From: Victivallales bacterium
Lineage (GTDB): Bacteria > Verrucomicrobiota > Lentisphaeria > Oligosphaerales > Oligosphaeraceae
DNA length: 5,682 bases
Reading direction: 5' to 3'
NCBI GenBank assembly: GCA_017543165.1
Contig: JAFYGL010000526.1
Location: forward strand, 1 to 5,682
The notes beneath the pieces were generated by a model. The model was given only the letters and a program-made list of their open reading frames with translations, did not search any database and was not told where the DNA came from. The stretch's first letter is position 1; the number at the start of each line of letters is the position of its first letter. This document shows positions 1 to 5,682 of this stretch, piece by piece. Made by a program: the position numbers and the translations under genes.

Positions 1-12
1 CCAAACACACAC

Positions 13-45
13 CCGCCCAGTGCGCGGGGCGCAGCCCCGCGAAAA
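13..45. repeat. GC-rich intergenic repeat, copy 1, with hairpin
   Basis: This is the first of two near-identical copies of a GC-rich element. It begins CCGCCCAGTG and ends in GAAAA. It contains a perfect 8-bp inverted repeat, CGCGGGGC (23-30) and GCCCCGCG (34-41), around a 3-nt loop (GCA). No T-run follows on either strand, so it does not look like an intrinsic terminator. The second copy lies 65 bp downstream. It is most simply a dispersed intergenic palindromic element; whether it is transcribed or bound by a protein cannot be judged from the window. Confidence 0.75.
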
Positions 46-77
46 CCCGCGCCACTGCCGCAGCGGCGGGCCCTCCA

Positions 78-112
78 CCGCCCAGTGCGCGGGGCGTACA
101 GCCCCGCGAAAA
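78..112. repeat. GC-rich intergenic repeat, copy 2, with hairpin
   Basis: This second copy has the same 8-bp arms, CGCGGGGC (88-95) and GCCCCGCG (101-108), but a 5-nt loop (GTACA) in place of GCA. It has the same CCGCCCAGTG lead-in and A-run tail as the first copy. The spacer between the copies (46-77) contains two smaller dyads: CCCGC at 46-50 with GCGGG at 66-70, and CTG/CAG at 55-63. The copy ends 38 bp before the start codon of the first gene, so it would lie in or next to that gene's leader. Confidence 0.75.
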
Positions 113-138
113 TCCCCTCGGTGTCCACATAAATTAAC

Positions 139-145
139 AAAGGAG
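139..145 (+). promoter_or_regulatory. Ribosome binding site of the first gene
   Basis: AAAGGAG sits 5 nt upstream of the ATG at 151, a strong Shine-Dalgarno match at good spacing. It fixes the start of the first gene. No convincing -35/-10 pair is visible in the 38 bp between the GC-rich repeats and the start codon, so the promoter may lie upstream of the window or within the repeats. Confidence 0.85.
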
Positions 146-150
146 CAAAA

Positions 151-3114
151 ATGCGCCATACCCTGTTTTTCCTGTTTGCAATCCTGTTCTGCATCAGCGC
201 CATTGAACTTCCCTATTGCAATGCCATCCCCAAGTTGGACGGGGCGCTGGACGACAGTTGCTGGCAGGCGCAGGAATGGCACTCAGGCTTCACAGTGGTG
301 CGCAGTGGCGAAAAGCCCTCCGTTGAAACACGCTTCAAATTATTCCACAATGGGGACTGCATATATTTTGCACTGGAGGCAAGCGAGCCGAATATGGCAA
401 AACTGAAGGCGGAGCCAGTCAGCTTCGACGCACCAGCGATTTTCTCCAACGATACATTTGAGATATTCCTCTGCCCCGACCCAAAGAAGCAGGTCTTCTA
501 CCATATTCTCGCAGATTCACTGGGGCAGAAGTCAGACTATATGCACGCTGACAACAACGCTGGCGGCTACAAGTCGTACTCCATCTGGGACAGCGCTGCA
601 CAAATCAAGGCAAACAAGCAGGCGGACAAGTGGACAATGGAAATGGCGCTACCTCTAGGCGCCATGACGCTATCTCCTGGCAAGTGGAGTTTCAATGTCA
701 TCCGCAACAGATATTGCGGTGCAAAACGTGAGTTCTCCACATTCTCCCCCAATCCCAACTCCCTCAATGCAAAGCCCGAGACATTTGCGGAACTTAAGCC
801 TGCAAATCTGAACCTGGCAAAGTACGTATGCAAGCAAAGCGGCATCAAGGCATCCTACAAGATGGAGAATGGCACTGGCACCGCAAAAGTCACCATGAGA
901 ATGGGGAACAATGACAAGATGCTGCGCATATTCCGCATCAAGGCCAGGCTATTTTCACCTCAGGGACAGGAGCTAGCCTGCAAAGAGGCTTATGCTGGCG
1001 TAGGTGCCGCCAGTTCCGAGGAAGTCTCCATTTCATTTGACAACGTGAAGCAAGGCGAATATCTGCTGGACTGCGAGTTCTACGACAACCGCAGGCAGCC
1101 CTGCCTCCTGGCAAAGCAAAGGCAAGAACTGGCATTGGAATATGTGCCCATGAGCATAACACTGCTGTCACCTTGCTTCAGGAACAACCTGTACGCCAGT
1201 ATGCCCGACCACACCATCGAGGCGCAAATCAATTTCAGCGAGTTTATTGGCAAGCCATTTGAGGTGGCATTGCTTGACGAGGCAGGCAAGGTGCTAAAGG
1301 CAGTCCCATTCAAAAGCGCAAAGGCAAGCCAGACTGCAAAGTTTGATGGCAAGGCGCTACCAGAGGGCAAGTTCACGCTCCAGGCAACTTGCGAAGGCGC
1401 AAAAACAAGCGTGACTATACGCAAATTGCCACCACACAAGGGCGAGGTGTGGCTGGACAAGACTGGCATTACCTACGTGGACGGCAAGCCATTCTTCCCA
1501 TTCGGTTGGTATGGGCATGATGACGCAGACATGCCAAAGCCATATTTGAACTCCATTCTGGACACGTCCAGTTTCGCCTCTATTGAATCAATGGACCGCG
1601 TCTTCAAGAGGCGCGCCGCCTGGAATGAATTGATGATGGTGTTCCCATACCACGAATTCAATCCACAGGGAAGTTGGAAGGTATTCAGCTTCAAGAACAG
1701 GCATGGCTCCATGACCGCCGAGCAAAAGGAACTGCTGACGCGCAACATCAAGTTGCTGCGGGACCAGCCTAACCTGCTGGGCTACTACATGGCGGATGAG
1801 CCAGAGAACCAGGGACTCAATCCTCTGTGGCTTCAGGAAGTGTATGAGATGATTCGGGAACTGGACCCATGGCATCCATGCATCATGCTGAACTGGGGCG
1901 AGGCAGGCATACGCAAATACTACAAGGCCTGTGACATACTCATGCCAGACTGCTATCCCACATACTACATAGACGGCACCACCAGCAAGAAGCGCAGCTG
2001 TTCCTCCACTTGGGCGAAGACATCCACCAGCCTGCGCCCCGCCTGGCAGATGCCGCAGCTTGCCTCCTGGCCCGCCTACAACAGAAGCGGCGTCAAGGGC
2101 GTCCCGCCCAACTACGATGAGATACGCTCCCAGTTCTTCCAGGCGCTTATACACAATGTGAAGGGCTTCAACATGTACGCCTACTTCGAGGCAATACGCT
2201 TCCCAGTGCTGTACATAGGTGGCGAGGCAATGGGGCAGACGCTGATGCAATTAAAGGACTACCTGCTTCCCAACACCAACAAAAACGCCCTGCGCGTCAA
2301 GACGACGCCAGACATGCCAGAGTTCCAGGCTGGACTAAAGATTTCAGGCGGGCGCATTGCCATTCTTACCGTGAACACGGAAATGAAAGAGACCAAGGTG
2401 GACTTCACCGTGACAGTGCCTGTTGGCGACACACTCTACGTTGCAGGCGAGAATCGTGAAGTCAAGTTGCAAAAAGGCACGTTTAGCGACACATTCGCGC
2501 CTGGCGAAACGCATATCTACCTGAACAACAAGAAAATGGCAGAGGCCGTGCCTGGCGTGGCGGAGACAAAGGCCGCCATCGAGGCGGCAAGGAAGGCCCG
2601 CAAGAAGCCAGGCAATCTGGTCGGCATGGGTGAACTGCTGGTGGCGGACCATATTGAGCTAAACGAAGGCAAACTACCGCCAAATGCGCCCAAACTTACC
2701 GCCTCCAGCGATCATCACAACTATTTCGCCACCAAGAAAACAGGTTCACTATACTATCTGGTGGACGGAATACTGGACCCCAAACGCCCTGAATACGCAT
2801 GGGGCCCAGAATTCAAGGACAAACAGCCATGGCTGGAAGTCAAACTGCCCGCGTCAGCCACACTTGGCACATTGAAACTGTACACGCCCAGAGGCAACGT
2901 GGAGGAAGGACACGTTCTAGTAAATGGCAAGATCATTCCATTTAAGAACAGCAAGAAACTGACTGAGGGACGGGAAAACGTAGTCATTGACGTGGATTTG
3001 CAGGGCGAGAAAAGCGATACTGTCCGCATTGTATTCACCAAATATACCATAAAGATTTTTGCCACCGCGCCAGAGGGGCGCATGCTTTCGGAGATTGAAC
3101 TGTATGCAAAGTAA
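151..3114 (+). CDS. Exported multidomain glycoside hydrolase-like protein (CBM9-like, GH-A-like barrel, discoidin-like)
   Basis: The 987-residue product is probably an exported carbohydrate-active enzyme. Residues 1-17 or 1-25 look like a signal peptide: a short basic start, then LFFLFAILFCISAI, with cleavage possible after A17 or A25. No good lipobox is seen. Residues about 20-215 resemble a CBM9/DOMON-like sandwich (LDGALDDSCW at 29-38, IYFALEA at 71-77, NDTFEIF at 100-106). Residues about 230-425 appear to be two further beta-sandwich regions. A TIM-barrel region of clan GH-A type follows at about 432-710. It opens with the DGKPFFPFG motif (444-452) and carries ADEPE at 548-552, where E550 is the likely acid/base; D600-C601-Y602-P603 marks a later strand. 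No nucleophile is certain; E680 is a candidate. A beta region (720-791), an Ala/Lys-rich helix (796-822) and a discoidin-like domain (about 841-987, LVDGILD at 870-876, PWLEVKLP at 893-900) complete it. Domain calls are by eye and the substrate is unknown. The start is set by a strong ribosome binding site. Confidence 0.88.
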   Translation: MRHTLFFLFAILFCISAIELPYCNAIPKLDGALDDSCWQAQEWHSGFTVVRSGEKPSVETRFKLFHNGDCIYFALEASEPNMAKLKAEPVSFDAPAIFSNDTFEIFLCPDPKKQVFYHILADSLGQKSDYMHADNNAGGYKSYSIWDSAAQIKANKQADKWTMEMALPLGAMTLSPGKWSFNVIRNRYCGAKREFSTFSPNPNSLNAKPETFAELKPANLNLAKYVCKQSGIKASYKMENGTGTAKVTMRMGNNDKMLRIFRIKARLFSPQGQELACKEAYAGVGAASSEEVSISFDNVKQGEYLLDCEFYDNRRQPCLLAKQRQELALEYVPMSITLLSPCFRNNLYASMPDHTIEAQINFSEFIGKPFEVALLDEAGKVLKAVPFKSAKASQTAKFDGKALPEGKFTLQATCEGAKTSVTIRKLPPHKGEVWLDKTGITYVDGKPFFPFGWYGHDDADMPKPYLNSILDTSSFASIESMDRVFKRRAAWNELMMVFPYHEFNPQGSWKVFSFKNRHGSMTAEQKELLTRNIKLLRDQPNLLGYYMADEPENQGLNPLWLQEVYEMIRELDPWHPCIMLNWGEAGIRKYYKACDILMPDCYPTYYIDGTTSKKRSCSSTWAKTSTSLRPAWQMPQLASWPAYNRSGVKGVPPNYDEIRSQFFQALIHNVKGFNMYAYFEAIRFPVLYIGGEAMGQTLMQLKDYLLPNTNKNALRVKTTPDMPEFQAGLKISGGRIAILTVNTEMKETKVDFTVTVPVGDTLYVAGENREVKLQKGTFSDTFAPGETHIYLNNKKMAEAVPGVAETKAAIEAARKARKKPGNLVGMGELLVADHIELNEGKLPPNAPKLTASSDHHNYFATKKTGSLYYLVDGILDPKRPEYAWGPEFKDKQPWLEVKLPASATLGTLKLYTPRGNVEEGHVLVNGKIIPFKNSKKLTEGRENVVIDVDLQGEKSDTVRIVFTKYTIKIFATAPEGRMLSEIELYAK
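3090..3093 (+). promoter_or_regulatory. Candidate ribosome binding site for the second gene (signal-peptide start)
   Basis: GGAG lies inside the last codons of the first gene, 10 nt before the ATG at 3104. The spacing is a little long but usable. A start here is supported less by this site than by the typical signal peptide it yields. Because it lies within translated sequence, ribosomes finishing the first gene would deliver initiation to this start. Confidence 0.5.
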
Positions 3115-5464
3115 AATCACTGCCATCTTAAGGAAATCTTGCTTATATTGTAGTATTATACTACTTTCATTTTACGTTTTTGGAGAACAAATGAATAACA
3201 AAATAACATTGCCAGACAATCCCAAAATCTACGAAACAGAGGCAGCTGCACAATTGGAGGAATACATGCCGCGGCTGGTGGGAACGCTGAAGGTGGCAGG
3301 CAAGAAAGCGCATTTCTTCGTAGGCGACACAGCCGAAGCCCGCAAACAGGGCATTCTCTGCGACAAGATGGATGAGGAGGCATGGAGCATCACCGCAAAT
3401 GAAAAGGGCCAGATTTTCCTTTGCGGCGGCGGCACAAGAGGCACGCTTTACGCCACCACACACTTTCTTGAGGACAAGATGGGGATGCACTGGCTTACCC
3501 CAACGGACGAATACATCCCAGAAAAGAAGGCAACTATCGACCTGGAGCAATTCTCATTGAAGGGCAAACCCTACTTCAAGATACGTGATGTGTATCGCGC
3601 ACCAAAGCCAGCCCAGGACAAGGGACGCTTCGCCATGCATTTGCGCCTAAACCTAGAAGGCGAATGGCCTCTCATAGACCCCAAATACGGTGGCGGCATC
3701 AACTACGGCTCGCCCTCCCATTGCCACACCATCGAGACTGGATATTTCCCCGCAAAGCAGTATTTCAAGGAGCATCCCGAATACTATTCGCTGATAGACG
3801 GGAAGCGCAACAGCAGCATGTGGTTCGGGCAGATATGCGTGTCCCGTCCAGGCCTGGTGGAGGAGTTCATAGAGAAATTGAAGGCCTTCATCTTGGCGGA
3901 CGAGGCGGAGGCGGCGAAGACTGGCCAGCCCGCGCCCTGGATATATGACATTTCACTCAACGACAGCCGCGGCTTCTGCCAATGCCCCGAATGCGCGGAG
4001 CGAGTGAAGAAGTACGGCGAAAGCGGCGCGTTCCTGCTGGTGCTCAATCCCATCGCGGATGCGCTGAAGAAATTCCGCCCCAACTATGTTTTGCAGACAC
4101 TGGCGTACTTCGCCACCACTGAACCGCCCAAAGGCGGCATCGTGGCGGCGGACAATATCCTCGTCCGCACATGCAACGCGGCAACCTACCTCCATGAAAA
4201 AATCGATTCCGACTTAAACGACACCTTCAGGAAGCAGGTCCAGGGATGGGCAAAGGTCTCCAATATTCTCTGCCCTTGGGAATACTCCATCACATACGGC
4301 ACGAGCGGTGGCAAGCTGCCATATCCCAGCGAATTCAATATTGGCGAGAATATCCGCTTCTATTCGAAAAACAAGGCAATCGGCATGTTCTTCGAGCATG
4401 AGAATCCCGATTCTGCCGACATGTACGATATGAAGGTCTATATGGAGGCAAAACTACTGGAGAATCCATTCCAGGATGAAATGGCGCTTATGCAGGAATT
4501 CTGCCACATGTTCTACGGCAAGGCCGCGCCCCACATCCTCAAATACAGGCAACTGCTACGGGACGCGGCCTTCAAGAACAATGCAAACGTCCATTTCTTC
4601 TTCCCCTTCGCTCTGGACTTCAGGTACATCGGCTGGAAGGAAATGGTGGCTATGCAGCAATGCATCGATGAGGCGCTGAAGGCAGTGGAAGGAAACGAAC
4701 TGCTGACAAAGCGCGTGGCCCACGCCGCAAATACCCTGGACTTCGCGCTGCTGTGCAATCTCTCATGGTGGTACAGGCTCCAGGCCGCGCAGGCTGGCCA
4801 GGCGGCCCTGCACCAGCAACTGTTCGCAAAATCAAACCAGCGCTTCTTCAGCACATGGGAAGGATTCTGCGCGGAATTGAAGGAGAAGGAAGGCAGGAAT
4901 GTCTCCACCAAAAACCGCAAGGGCATGGAAAGATTCAAACAGAAGGCCGCCAAGAAATTCAGACTTCTGCCACAATCAAAGGGACAACTTGCCCTCACGC
5001 CTGACATATTCGCCACTGGCGACGAAGGCTCGCGCTGGATTGAGAACAGCCATGTCCCAGCAGGTGTTTACCTCCAGGTCAAGCCGCAGTTCACCAAGGT
5101 CAGCGAGGGGGCAGATCCCTCCGCATACGCCTCAAAGGATGAAACGCAGGCTGACATGCGCAAACTTCTGCTCGAGGTCAGGGACTACAACTCAGAGAAC
5201 CTGAAAGACATCTCGCTGGTGAAAATGACTGTTGACGCCAAGTCCCTGTCACCCAAGGACTTCACGCCAGTGACCATAAAGAACGTGCCATTCAGGCAGG
5301 GACGCCCCATCTTCTCCATCTGCAACCGCAAGACAGTCAACTTCAGGCTGGACTTCCTCAAGGACTATTTCACCGAGGACACGGCAGACATCACCATCTA
5401 CATCCGCCTCAAGGATAAACTGGAACTGTCCCACGTCGTCATCAATCAAACACAGAAACACTAA
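3104..5464 (+). CDS. Exported DUF4838 domain protein with alpha-glucuronidase-like N-terminal domain
   Basis: From ATG 3104 the product is 786 residues. Residues 1-27 form a good signal peptide: K4, R10 and K11, then a hydrophobic LYCSIILLSFYVFG stretch, with cleavage likely after G27 (V-F-G). Residues about 30-150 resemble the N-terminal domain found before GH67 and GH20 barrels, with the RGTLYATTHFLED motif at 112-124. Residues about 190-470 match the DUF4838 family: H206-C-H208, N286-D287, a C292-x-C294-x-x-C297 cluster, W392-E393-Y394 and E431-H432-E433. The remainder is mostly helical (about 470-620), then probably a beta domain to the end. DUF4838 has no assigned activity that I know of; a glycan-degrading role is inferred from its N-terminal domain and its neighbour. 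The gene overlaps the first gene by 11 nt, implying one operon. Other in-frame starts are ATG 3059, which buries the signal peptide behind 15 residues, and ATG 3191, which has a better ribosome binding site but no signal peptide. Confidence 0.88.
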   Translation: MQSKITAILRKSCLYCSIILLSFYVFGEQMNNKITLPDNPKIYETEAAAQLEEYMPRLVGTLKVAGKKAHFFVGDTAEARKQGILCDKMDEEAWSITANEKGQIFLCGGGTRGTLYATTHFLEDKMGMHWLTPTDEYIPEKKATIDLEQFSLKGKPYFKIRDVYRAPKPAQDKGRFAMHLRLNLEGEWPLIDPKYGGGINYGSPSHCHTIETGYFPAKQYFKEHPEYYSLIDGKRNSSMWFGQICVSRPGLVEEFIEKLKAFILADEAEAAKTGQPAPWIYDISLNDSRGFCQCPECAERVKKYGESGAFLLVLNPIADALKKFRPNYVLQTLAYFATTEPPKGGIVAADNILVRTCNAATYLHEKIDSDLNDTFRKQVQGWAKVSNILCPWEYSITYGTSGGKLPYPSEFNIGENIRFYSKNKAIGMFFEHENPDSADMYDMKVYMEAKLLENPFQDEMALMQEFCHMFYGKAAPHILKYRQLLRDAAFKNNANVHFFFPFALDFRYIGWKEMVAMQQCIDEALKAVEGNELLTKRVAHAANTLDFALLCNLSWWYRLQAAQAGQAALHQQLFAKSNQRFFSTWEGFCAELKEKEGRNVSTKNRKGMERFKQKAAKKFRLLPQSKGQLALTPDIFATGDEGSRWIENSHVPAGVYLQVKPQFTKVSEGADPSAYASKDETQADMRKLLLEVRDYNSENLKDISLVKMTVDAKSLSPKDFTPVTIKNVPFRQGRPIFSICNRKTVNFRLDFLKDYFTEDTADITIYIRLKDKLELSHVVINQTQKH
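3150..3164. repeat. AT-rich perfect palindrome within the signal-peptide codons
   Basis: GTAGTATTATACTAC consists of two perfect 7-bp arms around a single central T. It lies in a locally AT-rich stretch (about 3110-3200) that stands out from the surrounding coding sequence. The stretch also encodes the hydrophobic core of the second protein's signal peptide, so the AT-richness may simply reflect Leu/Ile/Phe/Tyr codons. It includes -10-like hexamers (TATTAT, TATACT) and an ATG with a good ribosome binding site lies 26 bp downstream. An operator or internal promoter is therefore possible but unproven. Confidence 0.45.
3182..3185 (+). promoter_or_regulatory. Alternative internal ribosome binding site in the second gene
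   Basis: GGAG precedes an in-frame ATG at 3191 with a 5-nt spacer, the same spacing as at the first gene (GGAG then CAAAA then ATG there; GGAG then AACAA then ATG here). Initiation at 3191 would give a 757-residue protein lacking the signal peptide but starting directly at the N-terminal domain. It is either a second start or a chance match, since the GGAGAACAA also reads as in-frame Gly-Glu-Gln codons. Confidence 0.4.
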
Positions 5465-5469
5465 TCCAA

Positions 5470-5591
5470 CACAGAGGCGCAGAGGTTTTAACGCAGAGGC
5501 GCAGAGGCGCAGAGACGCAGAGGTTTTAACGCAGAGGCGCAGAGTTTTTAACGCAGAGGCGCAGAGACGCAGAGGCGCAGAGACGCAGAGA
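5470..5591. repeat. Punctuated tandem array of an 8-bp unit (CGCAGAGR)
   Basis: About 13 copies of CGCAGAGG or CGCAGAGA begin 5 bp after the stop codon of the second gene. The first copy reads CACAGAGG. They fall in four blocks: 5470-5485 (two units), 5492-5523 (four), 5530-5544 (two, the last missing a base) and 5552-5591 (five). The blocks are separated by TTTTAA at 5486-5491 and 5524-5529 and by TTTTTAA at 5545-5551. Similar CAGAGG/CAGAGA-rich intergenic arrays are known from several environmental bacterial groups. The array is too short and degenerate for CRISPR and has no unique spacers. The opposite strand reads through as a Leu/Arg/Cys-rich frame that is not a real gene. Confidence 0.9.
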
Positions 5592-5609
5592 TTTTTATTT
5601 TTCGCTCTG

Positions 5610-5625
5610 TTCCCCATGAGGGGAG
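5610..5625. other. Small hairpin downstream of the tandem array
   Basis: TCCCC (5611-5615) and GGGGA (5620-5624) form a 5-bp stem around an ATGA loop, extendable by a T-G wobble. The T-rich tract (5592-5602) lies upstream of the stem on the plus strand, and on the minus strand it reads as A-rich. The hairpin therefore does not have intrinsic terminator form in either direction. I see no other convincing terminator for the two-gene operon within the window. Confidence 0.35.
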
Positions 5626-5633
5626 GTAAATAA

Positions 5634-5682
5634 GAAGCCGCGAAGCGGCGATGGAAACTAGCCGTGGGTGGAGCGAGCGCCG
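5634..5682. repeat. Probable dispersed intergenic element, truncated by the window end
   Basis: The stretch starts with a perfect 5-bp hairpin, GCCGC (5637-5641) and GCGGC (5645-5649), around GAA. It continues into ACTAGCCGTGGGTGG and then GAGCGAGCGCCG. The composition and wording resemble the dispersed GC-rich intergenic elements that I associate with Lentisphaerota and related genomes, in which a CCGTGGGT arm is later matched by ACCCACGG. The expected partner arm would lie beyond the window, so this is recognition by resemblance only. Confidence 0.4.

Noticed and set aside
23..41. Intrinsic terminator for an upstream transcript.
   Set aside because: The stem is strong but is followed by AAAAC on the plus strand and by no T-run on the minus strand.
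20..406. Plus-strand open frame of 128 residues running from the GC-rich repeats into the first gene.
   Set aside because: It is translated repeat DNA followed by an out-of-frame reading of the first gene, with Arg/Pro/Ser-rich low-complexity content.
1980..2045. Possible compensated frameshift in the first gene, where the protein reads as Ser/Thr/Lys/Arg-rich wording (residues about 611-630).
   Set aside because: The other frames give no better match, and the stretch runs smoothly into the expected barrel sequence (RPAWQMPQ, then the GFNMYAYF strand) in the same frame.
1588..2250. Minus-strand open frame of 220 residues inside the first gene.
   Set aside because: It is fully antisense to a well-supported exported protein with continuous domain signals; its translation shows no recognisable motif and no ribosome binding site decides a start.
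5470..5591. CRISPR-like array.
   Set aside because: Units are 8 bp with no unique spacers of typical length, and no cas genes are present; it is a simple tandem repeat with T-run interruptions.
5249..5617. Minus-strand open frame of 122 residues with repeated Leu-Arg-Leu-Cys-Ala-Ser-like wording.
   Set aside because: Half of it is the reverse translation of the 8-bp array and the rest is antisense to the end of the DUF4838 gene. The repetitive Leu/Arg/Cys wording is a by-product of the DNA repeat.
5651..5682. Start of a further gene at ATG 5651, upstream of which GGAGG occurs at 5622-5626.
   Set aside because: The GGAGG lies 24 nt before the ATG, too far for normal use, and the frame runs through what looks like an intergenic repeat; only ten codons are visible.

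Overview
The window holds two long, same-strand, overlapping genes for exported proteins, flanked by repeat-rich intergenic DNA. Both architectures point to the PVC group, most likely Lentisphaerota (Victivallis or Oligosphaera-like), with other Planctomycetota/Verrucomicrobiota relatives as alternatives. The first protein joins a CBM9-like domain, a clan GH-A-like barrel and a discoidin-like domain; the second is a DUF4838 protein. The taxonomic call rests on recalled family distributions plus the style of the intergenic repeats. No marker gene is present to confirm it.

Layout. Positions 1-150 are non-coding and GC-rich. They carry two copies of a dyad-symmetric repeat (13-45 and 78-112), followed by a clear ribosome binding site for gene 1. 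Gene 1 (151-3114) encodes a 987-residue exported multidomain protein that looks like a glycoside hydrolase. Gene 2 starts at 3104 (preferred), inside the end of gene 1, and runs to 5464. It encodes an exported 786-residue protein with an alpha-glucuronidase-like N-terminal domain and a DUF4838 core. Positions 5465-5682 are non-coding: a punctuated array of an 8-bp unit (5470-5591), an AT-rich tract, a small hairpin, and the start of what looks like another dispersed intergenic element cut off by the window edge.

How the genes work together (inference): the overlap implies one operon and probable translational coupling. Both products carry signal peptides and carbohydrate-active folds, so they probably act on the same complex glycan outside the cytoplasm. 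The substrate cannot be read from sequence. No transporter, regulator, sulfatase or susC/D-like gene lies in the window.

I see no wholly new system. The points most worth a second look are the competing start sites of gene 2 around an AT-rich palindrome, the uncertain catalytic nucleophile of gene 1, and the two kinds of intergenic repeat bracketing the gene pair.
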